From CAYSLU01 sp964431965 (lineage in GTDB: Bacteria > Verrucomicrobiota > Kiritimatiellia > CAIKKV01 > CAYSLU01): a DNA stretch of 35,089 nucleotides. Below the pieces are notes generated by a model. The model worked only from the letters and a program-made list of their open reading frames with translations. It did no database searches and had not been told where the DNA came from. The translations under genes and the position numbers were made by a program. The stretch lies in NCBI GenBank assembly GCA_964431965.1, contig CAYSLU010000057.1, positions 1 through 35,089 of the forward strand. The letters are read 5' to 3'. This document shows, in pieces, positions 1 to 8,293 of the stretch; position 1 is the first letter of the stretch; each line of letters opens with the position of its first letter.

Positions 1-76
1 CCGCATTTGCATCGCCCGCCCCAATCAGGTACATAGCGCGCAGACACGCCGCCGCGCGCGGCAGAAACGGAAGCCC

Positions 77-1117
77 ATGAGCAACACGACCCGCATCCCG
101 CACCGGCAGCTCGTCGCGCGAATCGCCGCCGCCCTCGCCGAGGCCGGCATGTCCGCGCCGGCGCGGGACACCGAGGCCGAAATCATGGTCGAAGCGGATC
201 TCTTCGGCGTCCCTTCGCACGGCGTCCGCATGCTGCCGGGCCTGCTCGACGCCTTCCGCGGCGGCCAGATTCCGCCCGATCCGGCCGTGCGCATCCTGGC
301 CGACCGCGGCGCGAGCTGCATGCTCGACGGCGGGCGCGGCCCGGGCCGGTACCTGTCCGTCCGCGCCATGGGCGAGGCGGTCAAGCGCGCCCGCCAGTTC
401 GGCGTCGGCGCCTGTGCGGCCGTGCGCGTCTCGCACTGGGGCCGCGCGCACGCCTACGCCTTTCGCGCCGCCCAGGCAGGGTGCGTCGGCATCTGCACCA
501 CTAACGCGGCACCCTCGCTCGTGGCTTGGGGTTCGGAGAAGCCGCTGCTCGGCAACAACCCGCTCGCGATCGGGGTCCCGCGCGCGGGGGGCGATCCCGT
601 CGTAATGGACATGGCCATGACCCAGGCGGCGGTCGGCAAGGTGGCCACCTACAAGCGCGAGGGACGCAAGGCGCCGGGCAACTGGGGACTGGACGCCGCG
701 GGACAGCCGACCGATGACCCAGCGGCCATCATGGCCAGCCGCCGGTTCCTCCCGTTCGGCGAGCACAAGGGCGTGGGCATGGCGCTCATGATGGAGCTGC
801 TCACGGCCGCGCTCACCGGAGGGATGCTCGCCCACGAGATGGTGGCGGCCGGCGCGTTCGGCCTGGACCAGGACGGCTCCAAGCTGTTTCTCGCCCTGGA
901 CGCCGATGCGTTCGGCGGCGCCGATGCGTTCGCCCGCCGCACCGAGGACCTGCTCGCCTACCTCAAGAGCGCCCAGCCCGGCCTCGACGTGGTGTTCCCG
1001 GGCGAGCGCGGCCTCTCGGCCCGCGACCGCAACCTTCGCGACGGCATCCCGATCCACGACGAGATCGTAGCGCAGCTCAAGCAGGCCGGCATCGCCTTGG
1101 CGCAAGGAGAAACATGA
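77..1117 (+). CDS. Ldh2/MdhC/YiaK-family NAD(P)-dependent 2-oxoacid dehydrogenase
   Basis: The 346-residue product matches the malate/L-lactate dehydrogenase-type family (COG2055), a fold distinct from classical Rossmann LDH/MDH. Members reduce 2-oxoacids or diketo-sugar acids with NAD(P)H in the cytoplasm. Visible landmarks are the N-terminal helical part with FGVPSHGVRM (about residues 46-55), the VSHWGRAHAYA block around residue 119 (conserved catalytic His region), the LLGNNPLAIGVPR nucleotide-site region (about 157-169), FGEHKGVGMALMMELLTAAL near residue 228, and the conserved tail ARDRNLRDGIPIHDEI. Length is normal for the family and no signal peptide is seen. The start is the first in-frame ATG; a weak GGAAG lies just upstream. 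Its stop overlaps the next start (ATGA), so the two are co-translated. Substrate is unknown; beside glycan-degrading genes a sugar-derived keto acid is a reasonable inference. Confidence 0.92.
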   Translation: MSNTTRIPHRQLVARIAAALAEAGMSAPARDTEAEIMVEADLFGVPSHGVRMLPGLLDAFRGGQIPPDPAVRILADRGASCMLDGGRGPGRYLSVRAMGEAVKRARQFGVGACAAVRVSHWGRAHAYAFRAAQAGCVGICTTNAAPSLVAWGSEKPLLGNNPLAIGVPRAGGDPVVMDMAMTQAAVGKVATYKREGRKAPGNWGLDAAGQPTDDPAAIMASRRFLPFGEHKGVGMALMMELLTAALTGGMLAHEMVAAGAFGLDQDGSKLFLALDADAFGGADAFARRTEDLLAYLKSAQPGLDVVFPGERGLSARDRNLRDGIPIHDEIVAQLKQAGIALAQGET

Positions 1118-3330
1118 GCGACCAGATCCGACTTCAAACGGCGCCGACAGGCGCCATCCTCGGCATCGACATGCGCGGTGCACACTATCGGTTCCATCGC
1201 GAGGCTCCGTGGGCCACCCACGTGGAGATCGCGCTGGAGGCCGGCCCTCCGGAGCGAGTCGCCCTCGCGGAGGCCGAGGCCGGCCGCCGGTACGAGTGCC
1301 GGACCGGCGGCTTCGCGCTCCGGCTCGCCTACACGCCGGTCGACGACGGGCTCGCGGTCACGCTGACCATCCGCAACACGGCGTCGGTCCGCCGCGCCTG
1401 CCGATGGCTCCGGCTCGTCACGGGCCTCGACACGTACATGGACCGGTACCCGGACTGGAACACCAAGCTGTTCCCCACGACGCTGCACTACGAGCCAACC
1501 CACTTCTGGGGCCTGCTCGGTTCGCCCGACGGCCGCTGGCTCGGGCTCGCCAGCCCCGACCGGTGGGACTCCTTCACGCTTCACTACGACGGCGACGGCG
1601 GGCACCGCATCCACACGGTCACGCTCGACGCGATCAACGCGGTCGAGCCGAGACCCGACCGCTACGCCCCGGCCGAGCCCGGGTTCGAGCCTGGCGCCGA
1701 GCGCGCGTACCGCCTGTTCCTGCTGCCGCTGTCCGGCGAGGACGCCATCGGCCCGGCCGTCGCCCGCCGCGCGCAGGCGCCTTTCGTCTCGTGGATCGAG
1801 CCCGCCGGGCGGCCGGGCGAGACCGCCCGCCTGGTCGTCCACGCCCCGGAGTCCGAGCCGCTCACGGTCGCCGCCCCGCACGATCCCCGGATCGAGTTCG
1901 AGCCCGGACCACGCGAAGCCGCCGCCCCGGGCGTCTTCCGCCAGGCCGTCACCATGCGCCTGCACCCGGACTACGAGGGGCGCACGCTCCCCGCCTGCGC
2001 CACATCCGGCCCCCGCCGAACTCCGTTCGCCGCATCCGTGCAACGCGAGTGGGCCTGGTACGTGGGCTGCGCCGCCGAGCACGCGCGCCGCATCCGGCCG
2101 CCGCTCGCGACGCACGTCTGCGAGGCCGCCATGCCGGCCTTCTCGCTGCTCGCCGCCGAGCGTGTTGAGCCGTCTGACGACCGCCGGCAGTACGTGTGCG
2201 GGTTCCTCGAGGACGGGCTGTTCCGCGTCGCGTTCACGCCCGAGGGGCGCGCCCTGCTCCGGCCCGACCGAATCCAGAACACCGCCTGCGCGATGGACCT
2301 CGCCCGCGAGATGTTCGTCGTCAGCCGCGAGTCGCGCTGGCTCGCGCTCGCCGAGTCGCTCGCGGGAGAGCTGCTGAAGCACCAGGGCACCGACGGCGCC
2401 CTCTACACGCCCAAGGGCGTCCACTACACGGGCGTGTGCTACCCGGCCAAGTCGCTGATGGATCTGGCCGGCCTCGAGCGCGACCTGGCGGCGCGCGCCC
2501 GGACCCCGGCAACGCGGCGGCGGCACCAGCGGCAGGCCGACGCCCTTCACCGCTCGATCGGCCGCATCGCCGACGACCTGCTCCGCCGCGGGGCGAACAT
2601 CGAAACCGAAGGCGACATGACGTTCGAGGACGGCATGATCGCGTGCTCGGCGCTCCAGCTCGCGCAGTGGGCCTGCGCCAGCGGCGACGCGCGCTTCGCG
2701 GAGGCGGCCGAGGCGCTCATGCGCTCGCACCGCTGCCTCGAGTGGCGCGGGCCCGACGCCCGCACCAACGGCGGCACGCTGCGCTTCTGGGAGTCGTACT
2801 GGGCGGTCGGCTGGGGCAACTGCCTGAACACGCCGCACGGCTGGAGCGCCTGGACCGGCCTCGCTTGGCACAACCTGTATCTCGCCACCGGGAACCCCGA
2901 CTACCTGCGCCGGTTCCGGCACACGCTCGCCGCGGTCCTCACCCTGATCGATGGCGGCACCGGCGATGTCCACTTCTGCTTTGCGCCGGATCCGACGATC
3001 CGCCCGGATGGCGGGCGCGGCGCGCCGGTGTCCGGCGAGCGCTTCCTCAAGGCCGTCCAGCCCGGCACCTGGCCCGAGGGCGGCGGCGAGACCCATGAGG
3101 CCATCCGCCTGCTCGTCCACACCGTGCTGCACAGCGCCTACGTCTGGCGTGAGGAAGGCGAATGGCGCGCGATGAATGCCAGCGTCACCCGCTCGGGCCG
3201 GCGCGTGCGTATCACGCCCGCCAGCCCTCTGGTGCACCGCATCTACGTGAACCGGTCGGCCAGCGCCCCGGTTCGCGAGCTGGCGCTGCCGCCCGCCCGC
3301 TCCGTCGCCCGCGTCCTCCACCCGGCATAA
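1114..3330 (+). CDS. Unclassified carbohydrate-active enzyme candidate: beta-sandwich plus alpha/alpha-toroid
   Basis: This 738-residue protein starts inside the stop of the dehydrogenase gene (ATGA). I cannot assign it to a named family. Residues 1 to about 330 are beta-rich and Trp/Tyr-rich, with a THFWGLLGSPDGRWLGLASP stretch (about 129-148), as in substrate-facing beta-sandwich domains of polysaccharide lyases and hydrolases. Residues about 350-690 read as repeated amphipathic helices, including GALYTPKGVHYTGVCYPAKS (about 428-447), an ETEGDMTFEDGMIACSALQL block near residue 500 and WGNCLNTPHGWSAWTGLAWH near residue 568. That pattern fits an (alpha/alpha)6 toroid similar to GH88/GH105/GH127-type or PL-type enzymes. 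Asp/Glu in the EDGM block are candidate catalytic residues (inference). No signal peptide is visible, so it is probably cytoplasmic. The operon position supports sugar catabolism. Confidence 0.7.
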   Translation: MSDQIRLQTAPTGAILGIDMRGAHYRFHREAPWATHVEIALEAGPPERVALAEAEAGRRYECRTGGFALRLAYTPVDDGLAVTLTIRNTASVRRACRWLRLVTGLDTYMDRYPDWNTKLFPTTLHYEPTHFWGLLGSPDGRWLGLASPDRWDSFTLHYDGDGGHRIHTVTLDAINAVEPRPDRYAPAEPGFEPGAERAYRLFLLPLSGEDAIGPAVARRAQAPFVSWIEPAGRPGETARLVVHAPESEPLTVAAPHDPRIEFEPGPREAAAPGVFRQAVTMRLHPDYEGRTLPACATSGPRRTPFAASVQREWAWYVGCAAEHARRIRPPLATHVCEAAMPAFSLLAAERVEPSDDRRQYVCGFLEDGLFRVAFTPEGRALLRPDRIQNTACAMDLAREMFVVSRESRWLALAESLAGELLKHQGTDGALYTPKGVHYTGVCYPAKSLMDLAGLERDLAARARTPATRRRHQRQADALHRSIGRIADDLLRRGANIETEGDMTFEDGMIACSALQLAQWACASGDARFAEAAEALMRSHRCLEWRGPDARTNGGTLRFWESYWAVGWGNCLNTPHGWSAWTGLAWHNLYLATGNPDYLRRFRHTLAAVLTLIDGGTGDVHFCFAPDPTIRPDGGRGAPVSGERFLKAVQPGTWPEGGGETHEAIRLLVHTVLHSAYVWREEGEWRAMNASVTRSGRRVRITPASPLVHRIYVNRSASAPVRELALPPARSVARVLHPA

Positions 3331-3345
3331 CTCGCGACGTCGGCG

Positions 3346-3398
3346 CTCTGCGATCTCTGCGGTGAGATTCCCGAGATTGCACCGCCGAGGGCGCAGAG
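3346..3398. repeat. Imperfect inverted repeat (19-nt arms) in the intergenic gap
   Basis: Left arm 3346-3364 (CTCTGCGATCTCTGCGGTG) is matched by the reverse complement of right arm 3380-3398 with 16 of 19 positions identical, across a 15-nt loop. It lies just after the stop of the 738-aa gene and before the promoter-like sequence of the alpha-galactosidase gene. It could act as a transcription terminator or be one copy of a dispersed intergenic repeat. The second reading is favoured by the lack of a T tract. The rest of the 159-base gap (3331-3489) shows only the promoter listed separately. Confidence 0.6.
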
Positions 3399-3431
3399 GT
3401 CGGAGGATTGGGCTCCTGATGACCGCCGCGT

Positions 3432-3461
3432 TTGCGCTTGCGTCGCACGGCCGTGTATGAT
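3432..3461 (+). promoter_or_regulatory. Sigma70-like promoter candidate for the alpha-galactosidase gene
   Basis: TTGCGC at 3432-3437 and TATGAT at 3456-3461 are separated by 18 bases. TATGAT matches the -10 consensus at five of six positions, which is notable in such GC-rich DNA. Transcription would begin near 3468, some 20 bases before the chosen ATG at 3490. Confidence 0.4.
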
Positions 3462-3489
3462 GCATTCTCGCGCTTCCGAGGATGCACCC

Positions 3490-4782
3490 ATGAGTACACG
3501 CAACAGTCTCGCGCCGCGCCCGCCGATGGGCTGGAACAGCTACGACATGTTCGGCGGCCAGGTGACCGAGGCCGAGGTCAAGGCCAACGCGGACTACATG
3601 GCCCTCCACCTCGCCCGGCAGGGCTGGGAGTACGTCGTCATCGACATCGCCTGGCACACGGACGAAAGCATGAACGACTTCGGCCGCGACGCGATGGACG
3701 CGACCGGCCGCCTGCTCCCGTCGCTCGCCCGGTTTCCGTCCGCCCGCGGCGGGGCGGGTTTCAAGCCACTGGCAGACTACATCCACGCGCTCGGCCTGAA
3801 ATTCGGCATCCACGTCATGCCCGGCATCCCGAAGCGCGCGATCGAGCGGGACTGCCCGGTGCTCGGCGCGGACGCGCGGGCGGGCGACATCGCGGACCCC
3901 GTGCGCCGGAACGACCTGTGGCCGGACGGCCTGCCGCTCGTGGACATGGCGCGCCCCGGGGCCCAGGCCTACTACGATTCGCTCCTCGAGCTGTACGCGT
4001 CGTGGGGCGTCGACTTCGTCAAGGCCGACGGCGTCGGCGCGGTCTATCACCCGGACCAGGTCGCGGCGCTCGACCGCGCGCGCAACGCGTGCGGCCGGCC
4101 GATCGTGCTGAGTCTCTCGGCCGGCTGCCCCGACTACGTAAAATGGCCCGAGCACCGCAAGGCGCACTGCGAGATGTGGCGCGTCTCGGAGGATTTCTGG
4201 GACCGCTGGCCGCAGCTCGAGGCCATGTTCACGAACCTGCGGGCCTGGCAGGACCACGGCGGACCGGGCCACTGGCTCGACGCCGACATGCTGCCGCTCG
4301 GCCGCATCGGCCAGCGCCAGCATCCCGACAACGCGCCGGATCGCATGACCCGCTTCACCCGCGACGAGCAGCGGACCGTGATGACGCTCTGGTGCATCGC
4401 GCAGTCGCCGCTCATGTTCGGCGGCGACTTGCCCAGCAACGACGAGTGGACGCTCTCGCTGCTCACGAACGACGAGGTGCTGGCGGTGAACCAGCGTGGC
4501 CGACACGCGCGCGAGCTGTCGCGGGATTGCTCGGAGCGGGGCGTCGTCTGGACGGCGGACATGCCGGAGCCCGGAGCCAAGGCCGTGGGCGTATTCAACT
4601 TCGACGGCGAGCAGCCCCGCACCGTCACCATCCCGCTGGCGGAAGCCGGCTATCACTCCGCCGTCCGGGTTCGGGATCTGTGGGCCCGCCAGGACCTGGG
4701 TCGCACCGAATGCCTCCTGTCCGTGGACGTGCCGCCCCACGGCGCGCGCCTCCTCATCCTGACGCGAGACGACAGCCGATGA
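3490..4782 (+). CDS. GH27 family alpha-galactosidase
   Basis: Hydrolyses terminal alpha-galactosyl residues (or, in some GH27 members, related alpha-linked sugars) by a retaining mechanism in a TIM barrel. The 430-residue product opens with PPMGWNSYDMFGG, the family signature. VDFVKADG places the nucleophile at Asp180, and WRVSEDFWDRW aligns with the human RNFADIDDSW block, placing the acid/base at Asp235. HWLDADML (261-268) is the conserved late-strand motif, and the C-terminal 100 residues form the usual beta domain. I chose the ATG at 3490 over 3457 because GAGG at 3478-3481 sits eight bases upstream and the family motif follows closely. No signal peptide is seen, so the enzyme is probably cytoplasmic. 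The stop overlaps the next start (ATGA). Assignment to GH27 is firm; exact substrate is inferred. Confidence 0.93.
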   Translation: MSTRNSLAPRPPMGWNSYDMFGGQVTEAEVKANADYMALHLARQGWEYVVIDIAWHTDESMNDFGRDAMDATGRLLPSLARFPSARGGAGFKPLADYIHALGLKFGIHVMPGIPKRAIERDCPVLGADARAGDIADPVRRNDLWPDGLPLVDMARPGAQAYYDSLLELYASWGVDFVKADGVGAVYHPDQVAALDRARNACGRPIVLSLSAGCPDYVKWPEHRKAHCEMWRVSEDFWDRWPQLEAMFTNLRAWQDHGGPGHWLDADMLPLGRIGQRQHPDNAPDRMTRFTRDEQRTVMTLWCIAQSPLMFGGDLPSNDEWTLSLLTNDEVLAVNQRGRHARELSRDCSERGVVWTADMPEPGAKAVGVFNFDGEQPRTVTIPLAEAGYHSAVRVRDLWARQDLGRTECLLSVDVPPHGARLLILTRDDSR

Positions 4783-5939
4783 CGTGCCGCAGCGTCAGGA
4801 CGTGGATCGACGAGAACACCGGGCGCACGGTGCGCCAACTCACGGCCTTCGAGGGCCGCACCGGCCTCGAGTACTTCCGCCACGAGCGGCACCTGCGCGA
4901 CGGGCGCATGATCGCGCGCACGGCCGCCGGCGAGCGCCAGCCCCTGCTGGTCGATCCGGATTCCGGCGACGTGCAGCCGCTCGGGTTCAACCTGGGGCAC
5001 TACCTCCGCTTCCGGCCGGCCGACGGGCGCTACTTCTTCGTCGGCATGCCCGGGCGCGCCATCATGGCGGTGAGCCTTCCGGATGGAACGCCCGAGGAGG
5101 TCGGACGGATTCCGGACGACCTGACCGGCTGGCCCGACACGATCACCTGCGACGGGCGCTACGTCATCGTGGCCGACCTGACCGACGCCCCTCCGGCGGA
5201 CGCCAATCCCGCCAGCGGCGAGGCGGCCGACTTCTGGCGCTACATGGCGCGCCCGCGCCACGGCGCGCTCCGCTCCTATGACCTGACGACCGGGGAGCGC
5301 CGGACGCTGGTGGAGACGCAGGGGAAGTGCCCGTTCCACTGCGACGCCTCGCCGTCCGACCCGACGCTGGTCCGGTTCGCCCTGGACCATTGGGAAGGCC
5401 ACAACCAGCGCGCGTGGGCCACGCGCGCCGACGGCTCCACGGAGCCGTGGCCGATCCGGCCGCAGGAGCGGGGCGAACTGGTCACGCACGAGTACTGGTG
5501 GGCGGACGGGGCACACATCGGCTTCACCTTCCAGGACCGCCGCAACGACCCAAGCAGCGAGACGCTGCCGTGGTGCGAGTACGGGCTGGCGCCGACGCGA
5601 CTCGGGATGGCCGACACCGACGGGCGGCAGGTCTACCTATCCGATCCGGTGAACCACTACCACACCCATCTCTACTGCTCGCGGGACGGGAGGCTCATCA
5701 GCGGCTCCGGTACCGACGGACACAGTTTCGTGCACGCGGCCGCCTTCGATCCCCGCTCGACGCGCATCGACCTCATCCCGCTCGCCACCGTACACACGCC
5801 ATACGTCCCCTTCCGAGGCCAAGGCGTAAACTGCGATTTCTCGGCCGACGGGCGGTGGCTGCTGTACAGCGACCTGATCGGGAGCCACCACCAGCTCTGC
5901 GCCGTAGGGGTCGATCTGCGCGACGCCCCGATGCGTTGA
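4779..5939 (+). CDS. Oligogalacturonate-lyase-like (PL22-like) beta-propeller, metal site altered
   Basis: The 386-residue product has the length and layout of PL22 oligogalacturonate lyase, a seven-bladed propeller that cleaves unsaturated or saturated oligogalacturonides by beta-elimination. Blade motifs of the type S/F-x-DGR recur (around residues 80, 125, 243, 303, 358). VTHEYWWADGAHI carries His237 at the position expected for the catalytic base, and HYHTHLYCSRDG carries His297 at a metal-ligand position. The C-terminal blade, where PL22 enzymes and the paralogue at 18222 have His-Pro-His, reads NCDFSADG (351-358), so two metal ligands seem missing. It may therefore be a non-canonical lyase, a binding protein or an enzyme for a different uronide. 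The start overlaps the alpha-galactosidase stop (ATGA). No signal peptide. The fold call is good; activity is uncertain. Confidence 0.8.
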   Translation: MTCRSVRTWIDENTGRTVRQLTAFEGRTGLEYFRHERHLRDGRMIARTAAGERQPLLVDPDSGDVQPLGFNLGHYLRFRPADGRYFFVGMPGRAIMAVSLPDGTPEEVGRIPDDLTGWPDTITCDGRYVIVADLTDAPPADANPASGEAADFWRYMARPRHGALRSYDLTTGERRTLVETQGKCPFHCDASPSDPTLVRFALDHWEGHNQRAWATRADGSTEPWPIRPQERGELVTHEYWWADGAHIGFTFQDRRNDPSSETLPWCEYGLAPTRLGMADTDGRQVYLSDPVNHYHTHLYCSRDGRLISGSGTDGHSFVHAAAFDPRSTRIDLIPLATVHTPYVPFRGQGVNCDFSADGRWLLYSDLIGSHHQLCAVGVDLRDAPMR

Positions 5940-5962
5940 GCCGATCGCCTGGGAGGACCGCC

Positions 5963-7339
5963 GTGAACGAGCCGCGCCCGAATATCGTCTTCGTGTTCGC
6001 CGACCAGCTCCGAGCCTCATCCGTGGGGTGCTACGGGCAGGAGCAGGTCCACACGCCGCATCTGGACGCGTTCGCGGCGCAGGGCACGCGGCTCACGCGC
6101 GCCTTCTCGAACACCCCGGTCTGCTGCCCGGCGCGCGCCTCCCTGCTCACCGGGCTTCACACGCTCACCCACGGGGTGGTGTTCAACGACACTCCGCTGC
6201 GGACCGATGTCACGGGCATCGCGCACGCCCTGAACGGCGCCGGCTACCGGTGCGGCTACATCGGCAAGTGGCATCTGGACACGGCGGACCGCGCGGTGTT
6301 CGTTCCGCCGGGCCCGCGGCGGCAGGGGTTCGACGACTACTGGGCCGCGGCCAACTGCACCCACCGCTACCTGCAGTCCTACTGCTATCGGAACGACAGC
6401 CCGGAGCCGGTCTGGATGGACGGCTATGAGCCGGATTGGCAGACGGACCTCGCGACGGACTACCTGCGCTCCCGCGCGGACGGGGGCCGGCCCTTCTGCC
6501 TGTTCCTCTCGTGGGGCCCGCCCCACTGCCCCTACGAGGCGGTTCCGAAGCGCTTCCTCGACCTCTACCCCGAGACCTCCATCCGGCTCCGCCCCAACGC
6601 GGCTCCGCATGCCGACCGGTCGGTCGTGGCGGGCTACTACGCGCACATCACCGCGCTCGACGAGTGCTTCGGCCGCATCCTGCGGGAGCTGGGGGCGCGC
6701 GGGCTGGACCGCAACACGATCGTCGTGTTCTCCAGCGACCACGGCGACATGCTGTACAGCCAGGACCGCGGCTGGAAGTGCAAGCCGTGGCTGGAGTCGA
6801 CGAATATCCCCTTCCTCATCCGCTGGCCGGGCCGCGTTTCGGCCGGCGCCGTCCGCGACACGCCCTTCGGCCTCGTGGACGTCATGCCCACGCTGCTCGA
6901 CCTGGCCGGCGTCCGGATCCCGACGGCCGTCGAAGGTGTCAGCGCGGCAGCGGCCCTCCGGGGAGAGTCGGCCGGGGCCGAGTCCCTGTTCCTCGACATG
7001 CCGGTCGTGCCGCAGGTCTATTCGTTCCGGGAGTGGCGCGGCGTAGCCACGCGCACGCACACCTACGCGACCTTCCGCGACCGGCCGTGGATCCTGCACG
7101 ACGACATCGGCGATCCATACCAGATGCGCAACCTGGCCGGCGAGCCGGGGCAGGAGCGCCTGCGCCGCCGCATGGATTCGCTGCTGCGCGGGTGGATGGC
7201 CCGAACGGGCGACGCATTCGAGACGGCCGAGGCCGTCGCCGACCGCCTCTATCCCGGCCACGTGAACTGCGTCATCCCATTCTACGAGAACGAGCCCGTC
7301 CGCCAGGCCCGCGAGCGCCGCTTCGGCACCGGGCGGTGA
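5963..7339 (+). CDS. Family S1 sulfatase (formylglycine, Cys-type)
   Basis: Removes sulfate esters from a small molecule or oligosaccharide. The 458-residue product starts PNIVFVFADQLR (metal-binding Asp14) and contains Cys54-Cys55-Pro-Ala-Arg58, the C-x-P-x-R motif whose first Cys is converted to formylglycine. GKWHL and SSDHGDML supply further active-site residues of the S1 fold, and the C-terminal PYQMRNLAGEP is typical. A GTG start at 5963 is chosen because GGGAGG at 5951-5956 lies six bases upstream; the longer in-frame extension would overlap the previous gene. There is no N-terminal hydrophobic segment, so the protein looks cytoplasmic. It follows the PL22-like gene by 23 bases in the same operon. 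The formylglycine-generating enzyme is not in the window. Family certain, substrate unknown. Confidence 0.93.
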   Translation: MNEPRPNIVFVFADQLRASSVGCYGQEQVHTPHLDAFAAQGTRLTRAFSNTPVCCPARASLLTGLHTLTHGVVFNDTPLRTDVTGIAHALNGAGYRCGYIGKWHLDTADRAVFVPPGPRRQGFDDYWAAANCTHRYLQSYCYRNDSPEPVWMDGYEPDWQTDLATDYLRSRADGGRPFCLFLSWGPPHCPYEAVPKRFLDLYPETSIRLRPNAAPHADRSVVAGYYAHITALDECFGRILRELGARGLDRNTIVVFSSDHGDMLYSQDRGWKCKPWLESTNIPFLIRWPGRVSAGAVRDTPFGLVDVMPTLLDLAGVRIPTAVEGVSAAAALRGESAGAESLFLDMPVVPQVYSFREWRGVATRTHTYATFRDRPWILHDDIGDPYQMRNLAGEPGQERLRRRMDSLLRGWMARTGDAFETAEAVADRLYPGHVNCVIPFYENEPVRQARERRFGTGR

Positions 7340-7420
7340 CGGGCGGCGGATCGACGGCTCAACGGGATGGTTGTCCCGCTCGGACCGATGTGGCACAGTG
7401 AACGGTGTTCGACCGGCGAC

Positions 7421-8293
7421 ATGACCACGTCCCGCATCCAGCGCATTCTGACGCTCACCGCCTTGGGGCTGGGGATCGGTGTGGTCTCGTTCCACGCGGT
7501 GTACAAGCCGGCTCCTGAGTCGGGCGCTGTCTCCGGCATCACGACCTACATGAGAGATTCCGCGCGCTGGATCGGCACGTATCCTCCGGATTTCCGCATT
7601 CGCCTCCGCAACGGGGAGTACTTCCAGCTGGCTGAGCACATCGGCCGGGAAGTGATCATCCTCAACTTCTTCACCACGTGGTGCGGCCCCTGCAAGGAAG
7701 AGATGCCCGAGTTGCACGGCTACTATCTCAAGAACCGGGAACACCCCATCGCGCTGGTCGGGATCGACGTGGACGAGGCGCCGGAGAAGGTGGACGCCTT
7801 CGCGAACGAGCTGGGCCTGACGTTTCCCCTCGGGATCGACACGAACAGCGTCATTGCGAACCGGTACGGCGTCCGAAGCTATCCGACCACCGTCCTGATC
7901 GGTGCCGACGGGAAAGTCCGGCTGTTCCAGATCGGAGGCATCGCGAATGCGGATGTGGTCTTCACGTCGCACCTGGCGGACCAGTTCGAGCTGCTGAAGC
8001 AGGGGCGCGGCATCGAGCGGGCCGCCTACGAAGCCGGCGCGTCCAACCGGCCGGCCCTTCGCGCCGCGGACCGGACCCATTCGTCCAAGGCCAAGGAGTC
8101 GGACGTGAAGCTGGGGGGGCCGGCGCGCGCGGCGGCCGAGCGGATGGCGTGCCCCTCCTGCGGAAGCAGCGTATACGCGTGCAGCTGCGGCCTGTGCGAA
8201 AGCATGAAGAAGCGGCTGGCCGAGCTGAACGTCACCAACAAGACGGACGATCAGATCCTCCACGACGTATTCATCCGGGAAGAGACTCCGTGA
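7421..8293 (+). CDS. Membrane-anchored TlpA-like thioredoxin with C-terminal CcmH-like cysteine domain
   Basis: A 290-residue protein. Residues 8-28 form one membrane anchor (ILTLTALGLGIGVVSFHAVY). Residues about 52-195 are a TlpA/ResA-type thioredoxin fold with the redox pair Cys88-Gly-Pro-Cys91 and the cis-proline loop SYPTT (Pro155), so the domain most likely faces the periplasm as a thiol reductant. After a Lys/Ser/Ala-rich linker, residues 243-290 hold five cysteines in CPSC...CSCGLC (244, 247, 254, 256, 259) followed by TDDQILHDVF, resembling the CcmH/NrfF-type cytochrome c maturation segment. Such a fusion is unusual. The ATG at 7421 is chosen because the anchor follows directly; ATGs at 7367 and 7388 are possible and none has a strong ribosome site. 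The stop overlaps the next GTG start, so it is coupled to the ABC transporter. Roles in heme, copper or cofactor export are inference. Confidence 0.85.
   Translation: MTTSRIQRILTLTALGLGIGVVSFHAVYKPAPESGAVSGITTYMRDSARWIGTYPPDFRIRLRNGEYFQLAEHIGREVIILNFFTTWCGPCKEEMPELHGYYLKNREHPIALVGIDVDEAPEKVDAFANELGLTFPLGIDTNSVIANRYGVRSYPTTVLIGADGKVRLFQIGGIANADVVFTSHLADQFELLKQGRGIERAAYEAGASNRPALRAADRTHSSKAKESDVKLGGPARAAAERMACPSCGSSVYACSCGLCESMKKRLAELNVTNKTDDQILHDVFIREETP

Noticed and set aside
958..4740. A 1260-codon open frame on the minus strand across three genes
   Set aside because: It lies antisense to genes with strong family motifs (dehydrogenase, GH27). Its translation is low-complexity Arg/Ala/Gly/Val/Pro with no domain, as expected when GC-rich codons suppress stops on the other strand.
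7367..7420. Earlier starts for the thioredoxin-like protein
   Set aside because: ATGs at 7367 and 7388 would add up to 18 residues with charged and Cys-containing sequence before the membrane anchor and lack a ribosome site, so the ATG at 7421 is preferred, with some doubt.
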